Below, in pieces: positions 17,369 through 29,000 of a DNA stretch of 64,000 nucleotides (position 1 is its first letter; each line of letters starts with the position of its first letter). This stretch comes from Parabacteroides goldsteinii (lineage in GTDB: Bacteria; Bacteroidota; Bacteroidia; Bacteroidales; Tannerellaceae), in assembly GCF_015550595.1 (NCBI RefSeq), contig NZ_JADNBB010000002.1, positions 310,001 through 374,000 of the forward strand, in the 5' to 3' direction. The position numbers were made by a program, and so were the translations under genes. A model generated the notes under the pieces. That model ran no database searches, had not been told where the DNA came from, and saw only the letters and a program-made list of their open reading frames with translations.

Positions 17369-18640
17369 ATGAAAGTAGATGTTTTATTAGGATTGCAATG
17401 GGGTGACGAAGGCAAAGGTAAAGTTGTCGACGTATTGACTCCTAACTACGATGTAATCACTCGTTTTCAGGGAGGTCCCAATGCAGGACACACATTGGAA
17501 TTTAACGGAGAAAAGTATATCCTTCGTTCTATTCCGTCAGGTATTTTCCAGGGGGGGAAGGTGAATGTAATCGGTAATGGTGTCGTTCTCGACCCGTTAT
17601 TGTTCAAGCAGGAAGCCGAAGCGCTTGCAGCTAGTGGTCACGACCTGACCAAACAACTTTGTATTTCCAAGAAGGCACACCTGATCCTTCCTACTCACCG
17701 TATGCTGGATGCTGCTTACGAAGCTGCTAAGGGTTCCGGCAAAATCGGTACGACTGGTAAAGGTATCGGTCCGACATATACAGACAAGATCAGCCGTAAC
17801 GGCCTTCGTGTCGGTGATTTGTTGCATAATTTCGATGAAAAGTATGCTGCCGCTAAAGCACGCCACGAAGCAATCCTGAAATCACTGAATTATTCTTACG
17901 ATATCAAAGAACTGGAAGCTCAATGGTTTGAAGCATTGGAATACCTGAAGAAGTTCAACCTGATCGATAGCGAACATGTTGTAAACAACTACCTGAAAGA
18001 AGGTAAGTCTGTTTTGGCAGAAGGCGCACAAGGTACTATGCTGGATATCGACTTCGGTTCTTATCCGTTCGTAACTTCTTCGAATACGATCTGTGCAGGA
18101 TGCTGTACCGGCCTAGGAGTATCTCCGCGTAATATCGGTGAAGTATACGGTATTTTCAAAGCTTACTGTACACGTGTTGGTAGCGGTCCGTTCCCGACAG
18201 AATTGTTCGACGAAACAGGCGATCAGCTTTGTACACTGGGACATGAGTTCGGTTCTGTAACAGGACGTAAACGTCGTTGCGGCTGGATCGACCTGGTTGC
18301 TTTGAAATATGCAGTCATGATCAATGGTGTAAGCCAGCTTATCATGATGAAGAGCGATGTACTCGACAGTTTCGATACGATCAAGGCTTGCGTCGCTTAC
18401 AAGATCAACGGTGAAGAAGTAACTGAATTCCCGTTTGAGATCGACGATACGATCGAACCTGTATACGTTGAACTGCCGGGTTGGAAGACAGACATGACAA
18501 AGATGCAGAGCGAAGACGAATTCCCTGAAGAATTCAACGCATACCTTGCTTTCCTTGAAGAAGAGCTGGGTGTTCCTGTTAAGATCGTGTCAGTGGGACC
18601 TGACCGTGAACAGACAATTATCCGCTATACCGAAGAATAA
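17369..18640 (+). CDS. purA: Adenylosuccinate synthetase
   Basis: Joins IMP and aspartate, using GTP, in AMP synthesis. Its 423 residues carry the N-terminal GTP loop WGDEGKGK and catalytic segment GGPNAGHT, then GTTGKGIGPTYTDK and the C-terminal VTGRKRRCGWID substrate loop. Family length. It contains a run of seven Gs early in the gene, but the frame is intact. A strong terminator follows. Confidence 0.97.
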   Translation: MKVDVLLGLQWGDEGKGKVVDVLTPNYDVITRFQGGPNAGHTLEFNGEKYILRSIPSGIFQGGKVNVIGNGVVLDPLLFKQEAEALAASGHDLTKQLCISKKAHLILPTHRMLDAAYEAAKGSGKIGTTGKGIGPTYTDKISRNGLRVGDLLHNFDEKYAAAKARHEAILKSLNYSYDIKELEAQWFEALEYLKKFNLIDSEHVVNNYLKEGKSVLAEGAQGTMLDIDFGSYPFVTSSNTICAGCCTGLGVSPRNIGEVYGIFKAYCTRVGSGPFPTELFDETGDQLCTLGHEFGSVTGRKRRCGWIDLVALKYAVMINGVSQLIMMKSDVLDSFDTIKACVAYKINGEEVTEFPFEIDDTIEPVYVELPGWKTDMTKMQSEDEFPEEFNAYLAFLEEELGVPVKIVSVGPDREQTIIRYTEE

Positions 18641-18657
18641 TCATAAAATACTATTAC

Positions 18658-18706
18658 AAAATGGCAGAAGACCACCTCTAAGCAGGCCTATCTTCTGCCA
18701 TTTTTG
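18658..18706 (+). terminator. Intrinsic terminator after purA
   Basis: AAATGGCAGAAGA pairs with TCTTCTGCCATTT (19-nt loop) and runs into a T tract. Confidence 0.85.
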
Positions 18707-18764
18707 TTTCTGGCAGACTTTTTGTAAGACATTTCTTATATAACACTTAATTAATTAGAGCATT

Positions 18765-19451
18765 ATGAGCATGTATTGGATTATATTTATTGGTTTTGCC
18801 TTGTTAAGCTGGCTGGTGTCTTCCCGACTGAAGAACAAGTTTGAGAAGTATTCTAAAATTCCTATGCCTAACGGGATGACCGGAAAGGATATAGCTGAAA
18901 AGATGTTGCACGATAACGGCATCTATGATGTGAAGGTGATTTCTACTCCCGGACATTTGACAGACCATTACAATCCAGCCAATCAAACGGTAAACCTGAG
19001 CGAGTCGGTATATTATAGTAACAGTATTGCTGCTGCTGCTGTGGCAGCCCATGAATGCGGACATGCGGTACAGCATGCAACGGCTTATGGTCCGCTGAAG
19101 ATGCGTTCGGCTCTGGTTCCGATCGTAAGTTTCTCTTCCAACATTATGACCTGGGTATTACTGGGTGGTATGTTGATGTTGCATACATTTCCGCAGTTGA
19201 TGTTGATCGGTATCATCCTGTTTGCAATGACTACGCTGTTCAGTTTCATAACACTGCCGGTCGAGATCAATGCCAGCCAGCGTGCTTTGGCGTGGTTGAG
19301 TAATGCCGGAATAACGAATGCCTATACACATGATAAGGCGGAAGATGCTTTGCGTTCTGCTGCTTATACCTATGTGGTTGCTGCTTTGGGATCGCTGGCT
19401 ACCTTGTTATATTATGTAATGATTTTCCTGGGCGGAAGAAGCCGCGACTAA
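18765..19451 (+). CDS. YugP-like membrane zinc metallopeptidase
   Basis: A 228-residue inner-membrane protein: an N-terminal TM helix, a zinc motif AAHECGHAVQHA (HExxH) at about residue 96, then two adjacent TM helices and a final one (VAALGSLATLLYYVMIFLGG). This layout matches the neutral zinc metallopeptidase family of B. subtilis YugP. Residue E in LPVEINASQRAL is the probable third ligand. Substrate unknown. It is monocistronic with its own terminator. Confidence 0.88.
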   Translation: MSMYWIIFIGFALLSWLVSSRLKNKFEKYSKIPMPNGMTGKDIAEKMLHDNGIYDVKVISTPGHLTDHYNPANQTVNLSESVYYSNSIAAAAVAAHECGHAVQHATAYGPLKMRSALVPIVSFSSNIMTWVLLGGMLMLHTFPQLMLIGIILFAMTTLFSFITLPVEINASQRALAWLSNAGITNAYTHDKAEDALRSAAYTYVVAALGSLATLLYYVMIFLGGRSRD

Positions 19452-19497
19452 ACGAAAATGACTGCGGCTGCGGATAAAACCGGCTGCTGCACCCTCT

Positions 19498-19546
19498 AAA
19501 AATAGCTGCCCGAGCCATTCAAAATGACTCGGGCAGCTATTTTTAT
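19498..19546 (+). terminator. Intrinsic terminator after the metallopeptidase
   Basis: AAATAGCTGCCCGAG pairs perfectly with CTCGGGCAGCTATTT and is followed by Ts; the preceding As make it bidirectional. Confidence 0.9.
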
Positions 19547-19655
19547 TTCTTCTTTCATAGTCTCGTTATATTTTGATTATGTTACAAACATCGCAAAAAG
19601 AAACAGATAAAACAATGAACTTAACTTGGAAACTACGAAATTGAAACAAAATACC

Positions 19656-19663
19656 TACCTTTG
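19656..19663 (+). promoter_or_regulatory. hisS -7 box
   Basis: TACCTTTG followed by CATTC, 67 nt upstream of the chosen hisS start. Confidence 0.6.
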
Positions 19664-19730
19664 CATTCCGAATAATAATTTAATAGATAAAAGTCGGTTA
19701 GCTCCGACGATAAAGAAGAGCAAACGATAT

Positions 19731-21086
19731 ATGCAGAAGCCATCTATACCTAAAGGTACAAGAGATTTTTCGCCCGAAGAAATGGCGAAACGTAATTATA
19801 TATTCAACACTATTCGCGATGTATATCATCTGTACGGATTTCAGCAAATCGAAACGCCGGCCATGGAGAACCTGTCTACTTTGATGGGCAAATATGGTGA
19901 TGAAGGTGATAAGCTGCTTTTCAAGATATTAAACTCAGGCGATTGCTTCTCCGGTATTACCGATGAGGAGCTGCAGGAACGTAATCCTGTACGTTTCGGT
20001 GTGAAAGCCTGCGAGAAAGGTCTGCGTTACGACCTGACCGTACCTTTTGCCCGTTACGTGGTGCAGCACCGCAATGATATAACATTCCCTTTCAAACGCT
20101 ATCAGATACAGCCCGTATGGCGTGCCGACCGTCCGCAGAAAGGACGTTACCGCGAATTCTACCAGTGCGATGGTGACGTGGTCGGTTCCGACTCGCTGAT
20201 CAATGAAGTGGAACTGATCCAGATCATGGATGAGGTATTCCATCGTTTCGGTATCCGCGTTTGCATCAAGATGAACAACCGTAAAATCTTATCAGGTATC
20301 GCCGAGATCATTGGTGAAGCAGATAAGATTGTCGACATAACCGTCGCTATCGACAAGTTGGATAAGATCGGCCTGGATAATGTAAACGAGGAACTTCGCT
20401 CGAAAGGCCTTACCGAAGAAGCCATTTCCCGCCTGCAACCGATCATCATGCTGGCAGGAACCAACCGCGAAAAGCTGGCCGTTTTGAAAGAACAACTGGC
20501 TGCCTCCGAGATCGCCATGAAAGGGGTGGAAGAAATGACCTTCATCCTCGACCGTATCGATCAGCTGCCTATGAACTCCGAACTGGAGCTCGACCTGACT
20601 CTGGCACGCGGACTGAATTATTACACCGGCGCTATCTTCGAAGTAAAAGCACTCGACGTCCAGATCGGAAGTATCACCGGAGGCGGGCGGTATGACAACT
20701 TGACCGGCGTATTTGGCATGGACGGTGTATCAGGTGTCGGTATCTCTTTCGGAGCAGACCGTATCTTCGACGTACTGAACCAGCTGGAGCTGTATCCGGC
20801 CGATTCATTGAAGACAACACAGCTCTTGTTTGTCAACTTCGGCGAGAAAGAAGAAAGTTATCTGCTGCCTATTATCGCCAAGGTACGTGCTGCCGGTATC
20901 CGTACCGAGCTCTTCCCGGAAGCAGCCAAAATGAAGAAACAGATGGGATATGCCGATACGAAGAAGATCCCGTTTGTAGCCATCGTCGGCGAAACGGAAA
21001 TGAACGAAGGAAAGATCAACTTGAAGAATATGATCACAGGCGAACAAAAGCCTGTAACAGTGGAAGAGCTGATCGCACAGTTTTGA
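19731..21086 (+). CDS. hisS: Histidine--tRNA ligase
   Basis: Charges tRNA-His. The open frame begins at 19626, but a promoter lies at 19656, so the start is [17 protein letters not shown], giving 451 residues. Class II motif 2 is seen in [23 protein letters not shown] and the histidine-specific loop in [12 protein letters not shown]; motif 3 is [11 protein letters not shown]. The C-terminal anticodon-binding domain is complete. It is followed by a hairpin and the GH30 gene. Confidence 0.96.
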   Translation: MQKPSIPKGTRDFSPEEMAKRNYIFNTIRDVYHLYGFQQIETPAMENLSTLMGKYGDEGDKLLFKILNSGDCFSGITDEELQERNPVRFGVKACEKGLRYDLTVPFARYVVQHRNDITFPFKRYQIQPVWRADRPQKGRYREFYQCDGDVVGSDSLINEVELIQIMDEVFHRFGIRVCIKMNNRKILSGIAEIIGEADKIVDITVAIDKLDKIGLDNVNEELRSKGLTEEAISRLQPIIMLAGTNREKLAVLKEQLAASEIAMKGVEEMTFILDRIDQLPMNSELELDLTLARGLNYYTGAIFEVKALDVQIGSITGGGRYDNLTGVFGMDGVSGVGISFGADRIFDVLNQLELYPADSLKTTQLLFVNFGEKEESYLLPIIAKVRAAGIRTELFPEAAKMKKQMGYADTKKIPFVAIVGETEMNEGKINLKNMITGEQKPVTVEELIAQF

Positions 21087-21109
21087 TTTGCTTAAGGAAA
21101 CTAACGAAT

Positions 21110-21156
21110 ACAACGACTTCTCTTTGAACGGGAGAAGTCGTTGTCCTTTATATTTG
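21110..21156 (+). promoter_or_regulatory. Hairpin and -7 box between hisS and GH30
   Basis: CAACGACTTCTC/GAGAAGTCGTTG (21111-21143) forms a perfect 12-bp stem with a weak T run, a possible hisS terminator. It is immediately followed by TATATTTG (21149-21156), a perfect -7 box only 6 nt before the GH30 ATG, so the GH30 mRNA would be leaderless or nearly so. Confidence 0.5.
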
Positions 21157-21162
21157 CCGCTT

Positions 21163-22593
21163 ATGAAAATATACAGTTTAATTCTCACAATCGCTTTATG
21201 CCTTTCTTCCTGCTCTTTCCAACCCAGAGCCTCGTGGGTGACGACTACCGAAAACGAACCGTGGCAGGAACAGGATGACCTGATCTCGGCATCCCCGGAT
21301 ACCATTCCGGAGATCGATGCGATTATCCATACCCATAAAAAGCAACAGAAGATAGACGGTTTCGGAGCCTGCTTCAACGAGTTGGGATGGATCTCTTTGA
21401 GTAAACTCGATCCGATCGTAAGGGAGGAAATTATGGAAGAACTCTTTTTCCCCGAGATAGGAGCAAACTTCACTATCTGCCGTATGCCGATCGGTGCCAA
21501 CGATTTCTCCCGCGACTGGTATTCTTATAATGAGATAGACGGCGACTTCGATATGGCGTATTTCACCATCGCCAACGATCAGCAAACACTGATTCCTTTT
21601 ATCAGGAATGCACAGAAATACAATTCGGACCTGAGTATCTGGGCTTCCCCTTGGTGTCCGCCTTCCTGGATGAAATACAATAAACATTATGCATCAGCCT
21701 ATACGGGAGAGAATTTCAATGAGAAATACCGTAACGGACTGGCGGCCGATAAAGTCGGCTACGAAGGTACGGATATGTTTATTCAGGACTCACTCTATCT
21801 TCAGGCTTATGCCTTGTATTTCTCAAAATTCATCGAGGCCTACCGGGAACAAGGCATCGATATCTTTGCCGTCATGCCTCAAAACGAATTCAACTCGGCC
21901 CAGATATTCCCCAGCTGTTGCTGGACGGCTACTTCTTTAGCTAACTTTATCGGTAACTATCTCGGCCCGGCTATGAAGGAACAAGGTGTAAATGTCATGT
22001 TCGGAACGATGGAACGTGCCAATGAAGCCCTGGTCGACACTATCCTGACAGATCCGGCAAGTGCTGAATATGTCAAAGGTGTCGGTTTTCAATGGGCGGG
22101 AAAAGGAGCGATCAAAGGTATACACGAACGTTACCCCGATATGAAACTTTATCAGACCGAGCAGGAATGCGGCGACGGGAAGAATGATTGGAGCGGTGCC
22201 GTTTACTCTTGGAACCTGATGCGTCATTACCTGGATAGCGGTGCTTCGGCCTATATGTATTGGAATATTTCCCTCGAAAAAGGCGGTATCAGCCGGTGGG
22301 GATGGGCGCAGAATTCGTTGGTGGTGGTGGATGCCGATACGAAGACTTTCCGCTTCACTCCCGAATATTATATAATGAAACATCTGAGCCATTATGTGCA
22401 ACCCGGTGCCCGTAAACTGGAAACATCAGGTCTGTATACCAATCTGATGGCTTTTATCAATCCCGATAAAAGCATCGTTGTAGCCCTGGCGAACGAAGGG
22501 AACGAGCCCCGCACCGTCTCCGTTCAGATAGACGGTCGCGTATATCAACCCCTGCTTCCGGCACGATCCGTATCGACTCTCCTGATAGATTAA
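21163..22593 (+). CDS. GH30-family glycoside hydrolase lipoprotein
   Basis: Exo- or endo-acting retaining glycosidase related to glucosylceramidases and beta-1,6-glucanases. From MKIYSLILTIALCLSSCSF it has a clear lipobox, so it is exported and lipid-anchored. The 476-residue protein starts its barrel with QKIDGFGACFNELGW. The likely acid/base is Glu242 (MPQNEF) and the nucleophile Glu333 (YQTEQECG). The C-terminal beta domain (NLMAFINPDKSIVVALANEGN) is the usual GH30 side sandwich. The upstream extension of the frame to 21088 runs through the hairpin and promoter and is rejected. No SusC/D neighbour; substrate unknown. Confidence 0.9.
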   Translation: MKIYSLILTIALCLSSCSFQPRASWVTTTENEPWQEQDDLISASPDTIPEIDAIIHTHKKQQKIDGFGACFNELGWISLSKLDPIVREEIMEELFFPEIGANFTICRMPIGANDFSRDWYSYNEIDGDFDMAYFTIANDQQTLIPFIRNAQKYNSDLSIWASPWCPPSWMKYNKHYASAYTGENFNEKYRNGLAADKVGYEGTDMFIQDSLYLQAYALYFSKFIEAYREQGIDIFAVMPQNEFNSAQIFPSCCWTATSLANFIGNYLGPAMKEQGVNVMFGTMERANEALVDTILTDPASAEYVKGVGFQWAGKGAIKGIHERYPDMKLYQTEQECGDGKNDWSGAVYSWNLMRHYLDSGASAYMYWNISLEKGGISRWGWAQNSLVVVDADTKTFRFTPEYYIMKHLSHYVQPGARKLETSGLYTNLMAFINPDKSIVVALANEGNEPRTVSVQIDGRVYQPLLPARSVSTLLID

Positions 22594-22708
22594 TCGATAA
22601 GATAGTAATATACTTTACTTTTGAGTTAAAATGTAGCCACTTGTGAACTACTTCTCCGGTAGTTTTGTTCTAGTCTCGAAACAAAAAAGGTGATAAAGAT
22701 AGTCATCC

Positions 22709-22792
22709 TGTCAGTCAGGTCAGTCTATCTAACTGTCGTGTTATGCAAATTTGTCAGTCTTTTCCCTGCCAATTATTTTGGCACAGATTTCG
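22709..22792 (+). promoter_or_regulatory. groESL upstream control region
   Basis: Contains three copies of a TGTCAGTC-like octamer (22709-22716, 22718-22725 as GGTCAGTC, 22752-22759) and an inverted repeat TGCCAA-N5-TTGGCA (22767-22783). The TTGGCAC at 22778 resembles the -24 half of a sigma-54 promoter, but the -12 GC is not at the right place. No TAnnTTTG box is obvious. Probably heat-shock control; mechanism not assignable. Confidence 0.4.
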
Positions 22793-22864
22793 TATAGAAG
22801 TAAACGTGAATTAGAAATACACATATAAACATAACATTATTAACAATTAAAAAATATATCAAAG

Positions 22865-23134
22865 ATGAACATTAGACCATTAGCAGACAGAGTGCTTATC
22901 AAGCCGGCTGCAGCAGAAGAAAAGACACTTGGCGGAATCATTATTCCTGATTCAGCAAAAGAAAAACCTTTAAAAGGTGAAGTTGTTGCCGTAGGTAACG
23001 GAACAAAGGATGAAGAAATGGTTGTGAAGAGTGGCGATACTGTACTGTACGGAAAGTATGCAGGAACAGAAATCGAACTGGACGGTGAAAAGTTTTTGAT
23101 CATGCGTCAGTCTGATATCTTAGCTATTATCTAA
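22865..23134 (+). CDS. groES: Co-chaperonin GroES
   Basis: Lid of the GroEL folding chamber; 89 residues, family length. It starts [14 protein letters not shown], has the mobile-loop region [18 protein letters not shown] and the dome segment [14 protein letters not shown]. It lies 32 nt before groEL in the usual operon. Confidence 0.97.
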   Translation: MNIRPLADRVLIKPAAAEEKTLGGIIIPDSAKEKPLKGEVVAVGNGTKDEEMVVKSGDTVLYGKYAGTEIELDGEKFLIMRQSDILAII

Positions 23135-23142
23135 TTTATTAA

Positions 23143-24807
<1,665 letters not shown>

Positions 24808-24830
24808 TCTCTTCCCATAAGATAAATTAT

Positions 24831-24868
24831 AAACGGCTGCTTCCGAAAAAGGAAGTGGCCGTTTTTTT
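24831..24868 (+). terminator. Intrinsic terminator after groEL
   Basis: AAACGGC-TG-CTTCC pairs with GGAAG-TG-GCCGTTT, followed by a T tract. Confidence 0.85.
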
Positions 24869-24870
24869 AT

Positions 24871-24878
24871 TATATTTG
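24871..24878 (+). promoter_or_regulatory. -7 box of the AraC-type gene
   Basis: TATATTTG, directly after the groEL terminator and 28 nt before the GTG start. Confidence 0.6.
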
Positions 24879-24906
24879 TCGCGGTTTACATATATAATAA
24901 TGTATA

Positions 24907-25815
24907 GTGATAAAGATTAAAGAAGGATTTAAAGGAGAACGTTTTGTCTCTTTGCCGGACGAATTGCTGGAGGCTTATAGCCGGGAACCGCTTATCGGTA
25001 ACTTATATGTCCGTAAGATCGGTTTCTTTCCCCGGGTGAAGTACCATTATGTACAGAAAGACCAGGGATGTAGTTATGCTATGCTTATCTATTGTATAGA
25101 AGGGGAGGGCTGGTATACCATTCATGGGAAGACTTATCCGGTGAAGCAGAACCAGTACATCATTATACCTCCGAATGTACCCTATTCCTTTGGCTCTTCC
25201 GAACATGATCCCTGGACGATATACTGGGTTCATTTCATGGGGAGACTTGGCCGGGAGTTTTTGCCGTCTACACCGGTGCCGGGTACAATCCTGCCCGGCG
25301 AATATTCCCGACTGCAAGACCGGGTGCAATTATTCGAAGAGATATACAGTTGCTTCTCGATGGGATATATTAAAGAATATATGGTTTATTCGTCGATGTG
25401 TCTGTATATGTTCCTTACCTCTTTTTTGTATTTGGAGCAATATCGTTATATTAATTTACCTAATCACAAGGAATACTCTTTTGCTTCCCGTGTGATCCAT
25501 TACATGAACGAACATCTGGAACGTAACCTGACTTTGGACCAATTGGCGGCTTATTTTAAATATTCTCCATCCCATTTCTCCATGCTTTTCCAAAAAGAAA
25601 CAGGGGTCTCGCCGATAAACTATTTTATCCGGCTGAAGATACAGAAGGCCTGCCAGTATATTGTATTGACAAACCTGAAACTGAATGAGATATCCACAAA
25701 GCTTGGTTTTGAAGAGCCGGCTTACTTTTCGCGCACTTTTACGAAGATAATGGGTATTTCCCCATCCGACTATCGTAAGAAAGAGTCGGAGCATAATAGG
25801 AGTCAGGATGAATGA
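24907..25815 (+). CDS. AraC-family transcriptional regulator
   Basis: 302-residue DNA-binding regulator. The N-terminal half (about 30-160) is a cupin-like sugar-sensing domain, with MLIYCIEGEGWYTIHGKTYPVKQNQYIIIPPNVPYSF typical of AraC cupins. The C-terminal 100 residues contain two helix-turn-helix motifs, DQLAAYFKYSPSHFSMLFQKETGVSP and NEISTKLGFEEPAYFSRTFTKIMGISPSDYR. It begins with GTG; the ATG at 24900 is out of frame with an early stop. The regulated genes are not evident from position: groEL precedes it and a DUF6383-type gene follows with its own promoter. Confidence 0.9.
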   Translation: MIKIKEGFKGERFVSLPDELLEAYSREPLIGNLYVRKIGFFPRVKYHYVQKDQGCSYAMLIYCIEGEGWYTIHGKTYPVKQNQYIIIPPNVPYSFGSSEHDPWTIYWVHFMGRLGREFLPSTPVPGTILPGEYSRLQDRVQLFEEIYSCFSMGYIKEYMVYSSMCLYMFLTSFLYLEQYRYINLPNHKEYSFASRVIHYMNEHLERNLTLDQLAAYFKYSPSHFSMLFQKETGVSPINYFIRLKIQKACQYIVLTNLKLNEISTKLGFEEPAYFSRTFTKIMGISPSDYRKKESEHNRSQDE

Positions 25816-25931
25816 TCTGATATGTCCTTAAAACCGCATTATTTGTACGTTTTAAACCATTAACCGGATAAGAAAGCAGGGTTAAAGGGAAAAAAATATA
25901 ACAAAAAAATAGTGCAACTAAAAAAGATATG

Positions 25932-26047
25932 TATCTTTGTCCTACGATTTAGGTGCAAAGCATGCACAAATAAAACGATCATAGAAGGATCGTGAGCTTT
26001 ATATTTTATTACAGTATAGATTTTATTTGAACTTTATATTTTATTAC
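25932..26047 (+). promoter_or_regulatory. Promoter and repeated leader of the DUF6383-type gene
   Basis: TATCTTTG (25932-25939) is an exact -7 box. The roughly 120-nt leader has a small dyad ACGATC/GATCGT (25976-25994 region) and a 16-bp direct repeat CTTTATATTTTATTAC at 25997-26012 and 26032-26047. A long AU-rich leader would suit a highly expressed surface protein. Confidence 0.5.
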
Positions 26048-26065
26048 TAATTAAATTATTTGATT

Positions 26066-29000
26066 ATGAACAAAAAGTTTTCTACTCTTCTTGTCGGCGC
26101 CCTGCTGACAACAAGTCTTGGAGCTTTCGCGCAAGGTACTACACATGTACATACCGATGAAAATAAGATCGGTCATGGTATTACTCTTCGTCCAACTGCA
26201 ACAGCCAGCGCTACAATTGGTGATGGCATTAATCATTTCGATGCAGATAAATTGTATCAATTGACAGACGCAGATGGGAAAGTATTGATCCAGACTCGTA
26301 ATTACCGGACAGGTGAATTGAATTTGAAGTTGGTTGATGTGGCCGACGCTCCTATCAATGCTTCTTTATGGTCTATTAAAGTAACTAACGATAACGTAAG
26401 TGGTGTTAGCTATACAATGACAAACAAAGAAACAAACCTGGAGTTGGTTTATGCTCATGTTAATGCAACTCTGTTTGATGAACCTACAGTTACTTCTACA
26501 ACTAACCTGGATGCTTCTATCTTGGAAGGATGTCTGACTAACTGGACCTGGTATTCCACAATTTCTCAGAATACAAATTTTGATTACAAACCTATCTATT
26601 CTTATTTTGCAAACCGTGACTCGGTAGTTGTTCTTCAGAAGAACTCAAGTAGCGAAATCATTGCAGCGAAATATTCTCATGTAGAAGCTGAAACTAACGT
26701 TCAGGCTATCACTGATGCTGTGAAATTGAAACCGGTTCTGGCTGGTGGTATCATCCTTACTGCTGATGATTTGAACAGAATGGTTGACTTCCAGTATGAT
26801 GGTACATTCACTATCAGTTCTGCTGTGACTCCGAACACTGAAAGTCCGTTACTGACTAATAAGTTCACTGCTGTGGAACTTAATGATACAGACTTCCCGG
26901 TTGTTTCAACTGCTACTGCTACAGAATCAGTTAGAGAGAAGTTAGGTCTTAGCGCCACTTCTGGTGCTGATGCTTTAGTAGCAGAAGAGTTCGTATATCT
27001 TAAGAATGCTAAAGGTGAAGTTCTGTCTGTAGGTACAGAATTTTATTCAAGTCTGAGTAAGGAGTTGCCGTTGGTTTTGTTGGAAGATGCTCCTACAAGA
27101 GTGGCTATTCCTGAGGGAACAAACCTGACTCCGGGTACTTGGGAAGCTCGTAGCTTGTTTAGATTTACTTACTATCCTTCAAATGATAGTTTATTCATCG
27201 AGCCTATGAATGCTCTGCCGAAGAATCCGGCTAGCAGTTTGTGGCAGAATCCTGATTTTGCATTCAACTCTGTTTACAATGACTTGACGAAGCTTCATAC
27301 AAATACAGCTGCTACTCCTGGTGCTGCTCTTCACTCTGATGAAAATGGTCAGGTAGCTGTTCGAATCGCTTATCTAACAGAAGGTAAGGCTGTTATTACT
27401 GCAAAGAATACTGAAACAGATGGCGGTATCGCACTTCCGGGCTCTCTGCAGACTAAATTTACATTCAAAGATAGAGACTTTAAGTATCTGTCTCGCGTAA
27501 ATGTAGACCAGGGCTTGTATTTCATCACAGATGTAGCAACTGGTAAGAATGTGGTTGACAACTTCATCGGTCGTTTGATGCTGGATGCTGCTACAACTGC
27601 TCAGGATTACAATGATATGCCTGCTACTATGTGGGTTGTTAAAACTACGGGTTGCGGTGCTGTTCCTACAGTTGCTATCTACAACCGTGAATATGCAGAC
27701 GAAGTATTCGAAGGTCAGCTTTATAAAGATGAAAAGGGTGTTTATTTCATCAATAGAAACTATCGTAGTTTCAGAGATAAAGAACTTCAGCATGCAGATA
27801 CATATACATTTGCAGCTGTAGAAGATAACGAAGCTAAAACAAGTCCTCGTCATGGTTACAAGCACTTCAAGACTGAAGATTTGCTTTATACTAAGTATTA
27901 CATGAACTACAACTTGTTTGCAAATCAGGAACTGTATCTGAACGTATCTGAAGAAAAGAGCTTTGCTCCGACTCCAGGTCAGGCAACAACTTATGAATTG
28001 ACAGAAGCTCAGAATATTCTGGTTGATGGTGACAAGGCTATCGACGTACCGTTCGGTTACGGTGCTGAAATCGGTTTGCCGCAGCTTGCAAGAACAGCTT
28101 ATGTTCTGAAAGTAAGCGACAAGAACCTGATCGACAACGATAAGATCTATGTATATCTGGTAAGCCCGCAGGGTAAGACTCCTTATTATAAGGCTATGAC
28201 TAAAGAAGAAGCTGCTGCTTCTGCTGCAGATCAACCTAAGTTAGGTGTATTCTATCTGAAAGCTGATCAGGTGAAGGGTGACGAAATCTGCTATGTATTA
28301 GTAGATATCAACAGTGGTAATGTTTTGAGAATCAGCAATGGTTGGATGCAGGCACATTGCGAAGACGGTGTTGGCGAAATGAGCTACCTGCCTTTGGATA
28401 ACGTTGCAACCGAAAGAGCTACAGCATTTGCTATTATCACAGACAACCGTCCATTGTATATGGATCTGGGTGAAGTTGGTAAACATATCAATATGTTCCG
28501 TGCAAGAGGTACAGGCTCTGAATTCCTGTTCGAAGATTCTAACAACCAGAGCAACGCTCCGCAGGTTGTAAAAGACTTCGGTTACCTGGGTATGACAGCT
28601 GAAAAGATTCAGCCGATCGGTAAAGAAAGCAAAACTGCTATCTATGCTGACTATGTAGTAAGCTCAACTGACCGTATGCCTCAGTATCTGTTTGTTGTAC
28701 GTCCGGATTCAGTGAAAGACGGCAAATGGTGTAACACTCACGGTTACAACCCGAACTGCGAACACGAAGTTGATTACAACGGTTACCTGGCCGGTAGCTT
28801 CCTGATCAACCTGACTGACTCGGTGAAAGGTAGCACTAACATGTTGAACAATCCTGACGTTTACAAATGGCAGTCTTACACTCGCCTTGGTTTCGTAGAA
28901 GGTGTTCACCAGGTAGATGCAACAGGCGAATATCTGTATATCTTGAAGAATGGTAAGAAATTGGCAGACCTGAGAACTAAGGACGGCGTTCTTGATCCTC

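Noticed and set aside
17551-17557. G7 run in purA as a phase-variation tract
   Set aside because: Gene is in frame, essential in purine synthesis, and the run is short.
22778-22792. Sigma-54-like promoter before groES
   Set aside because: TTGGCAC is present, but the -12 GC is not at the required spacing; kept only as a motif.
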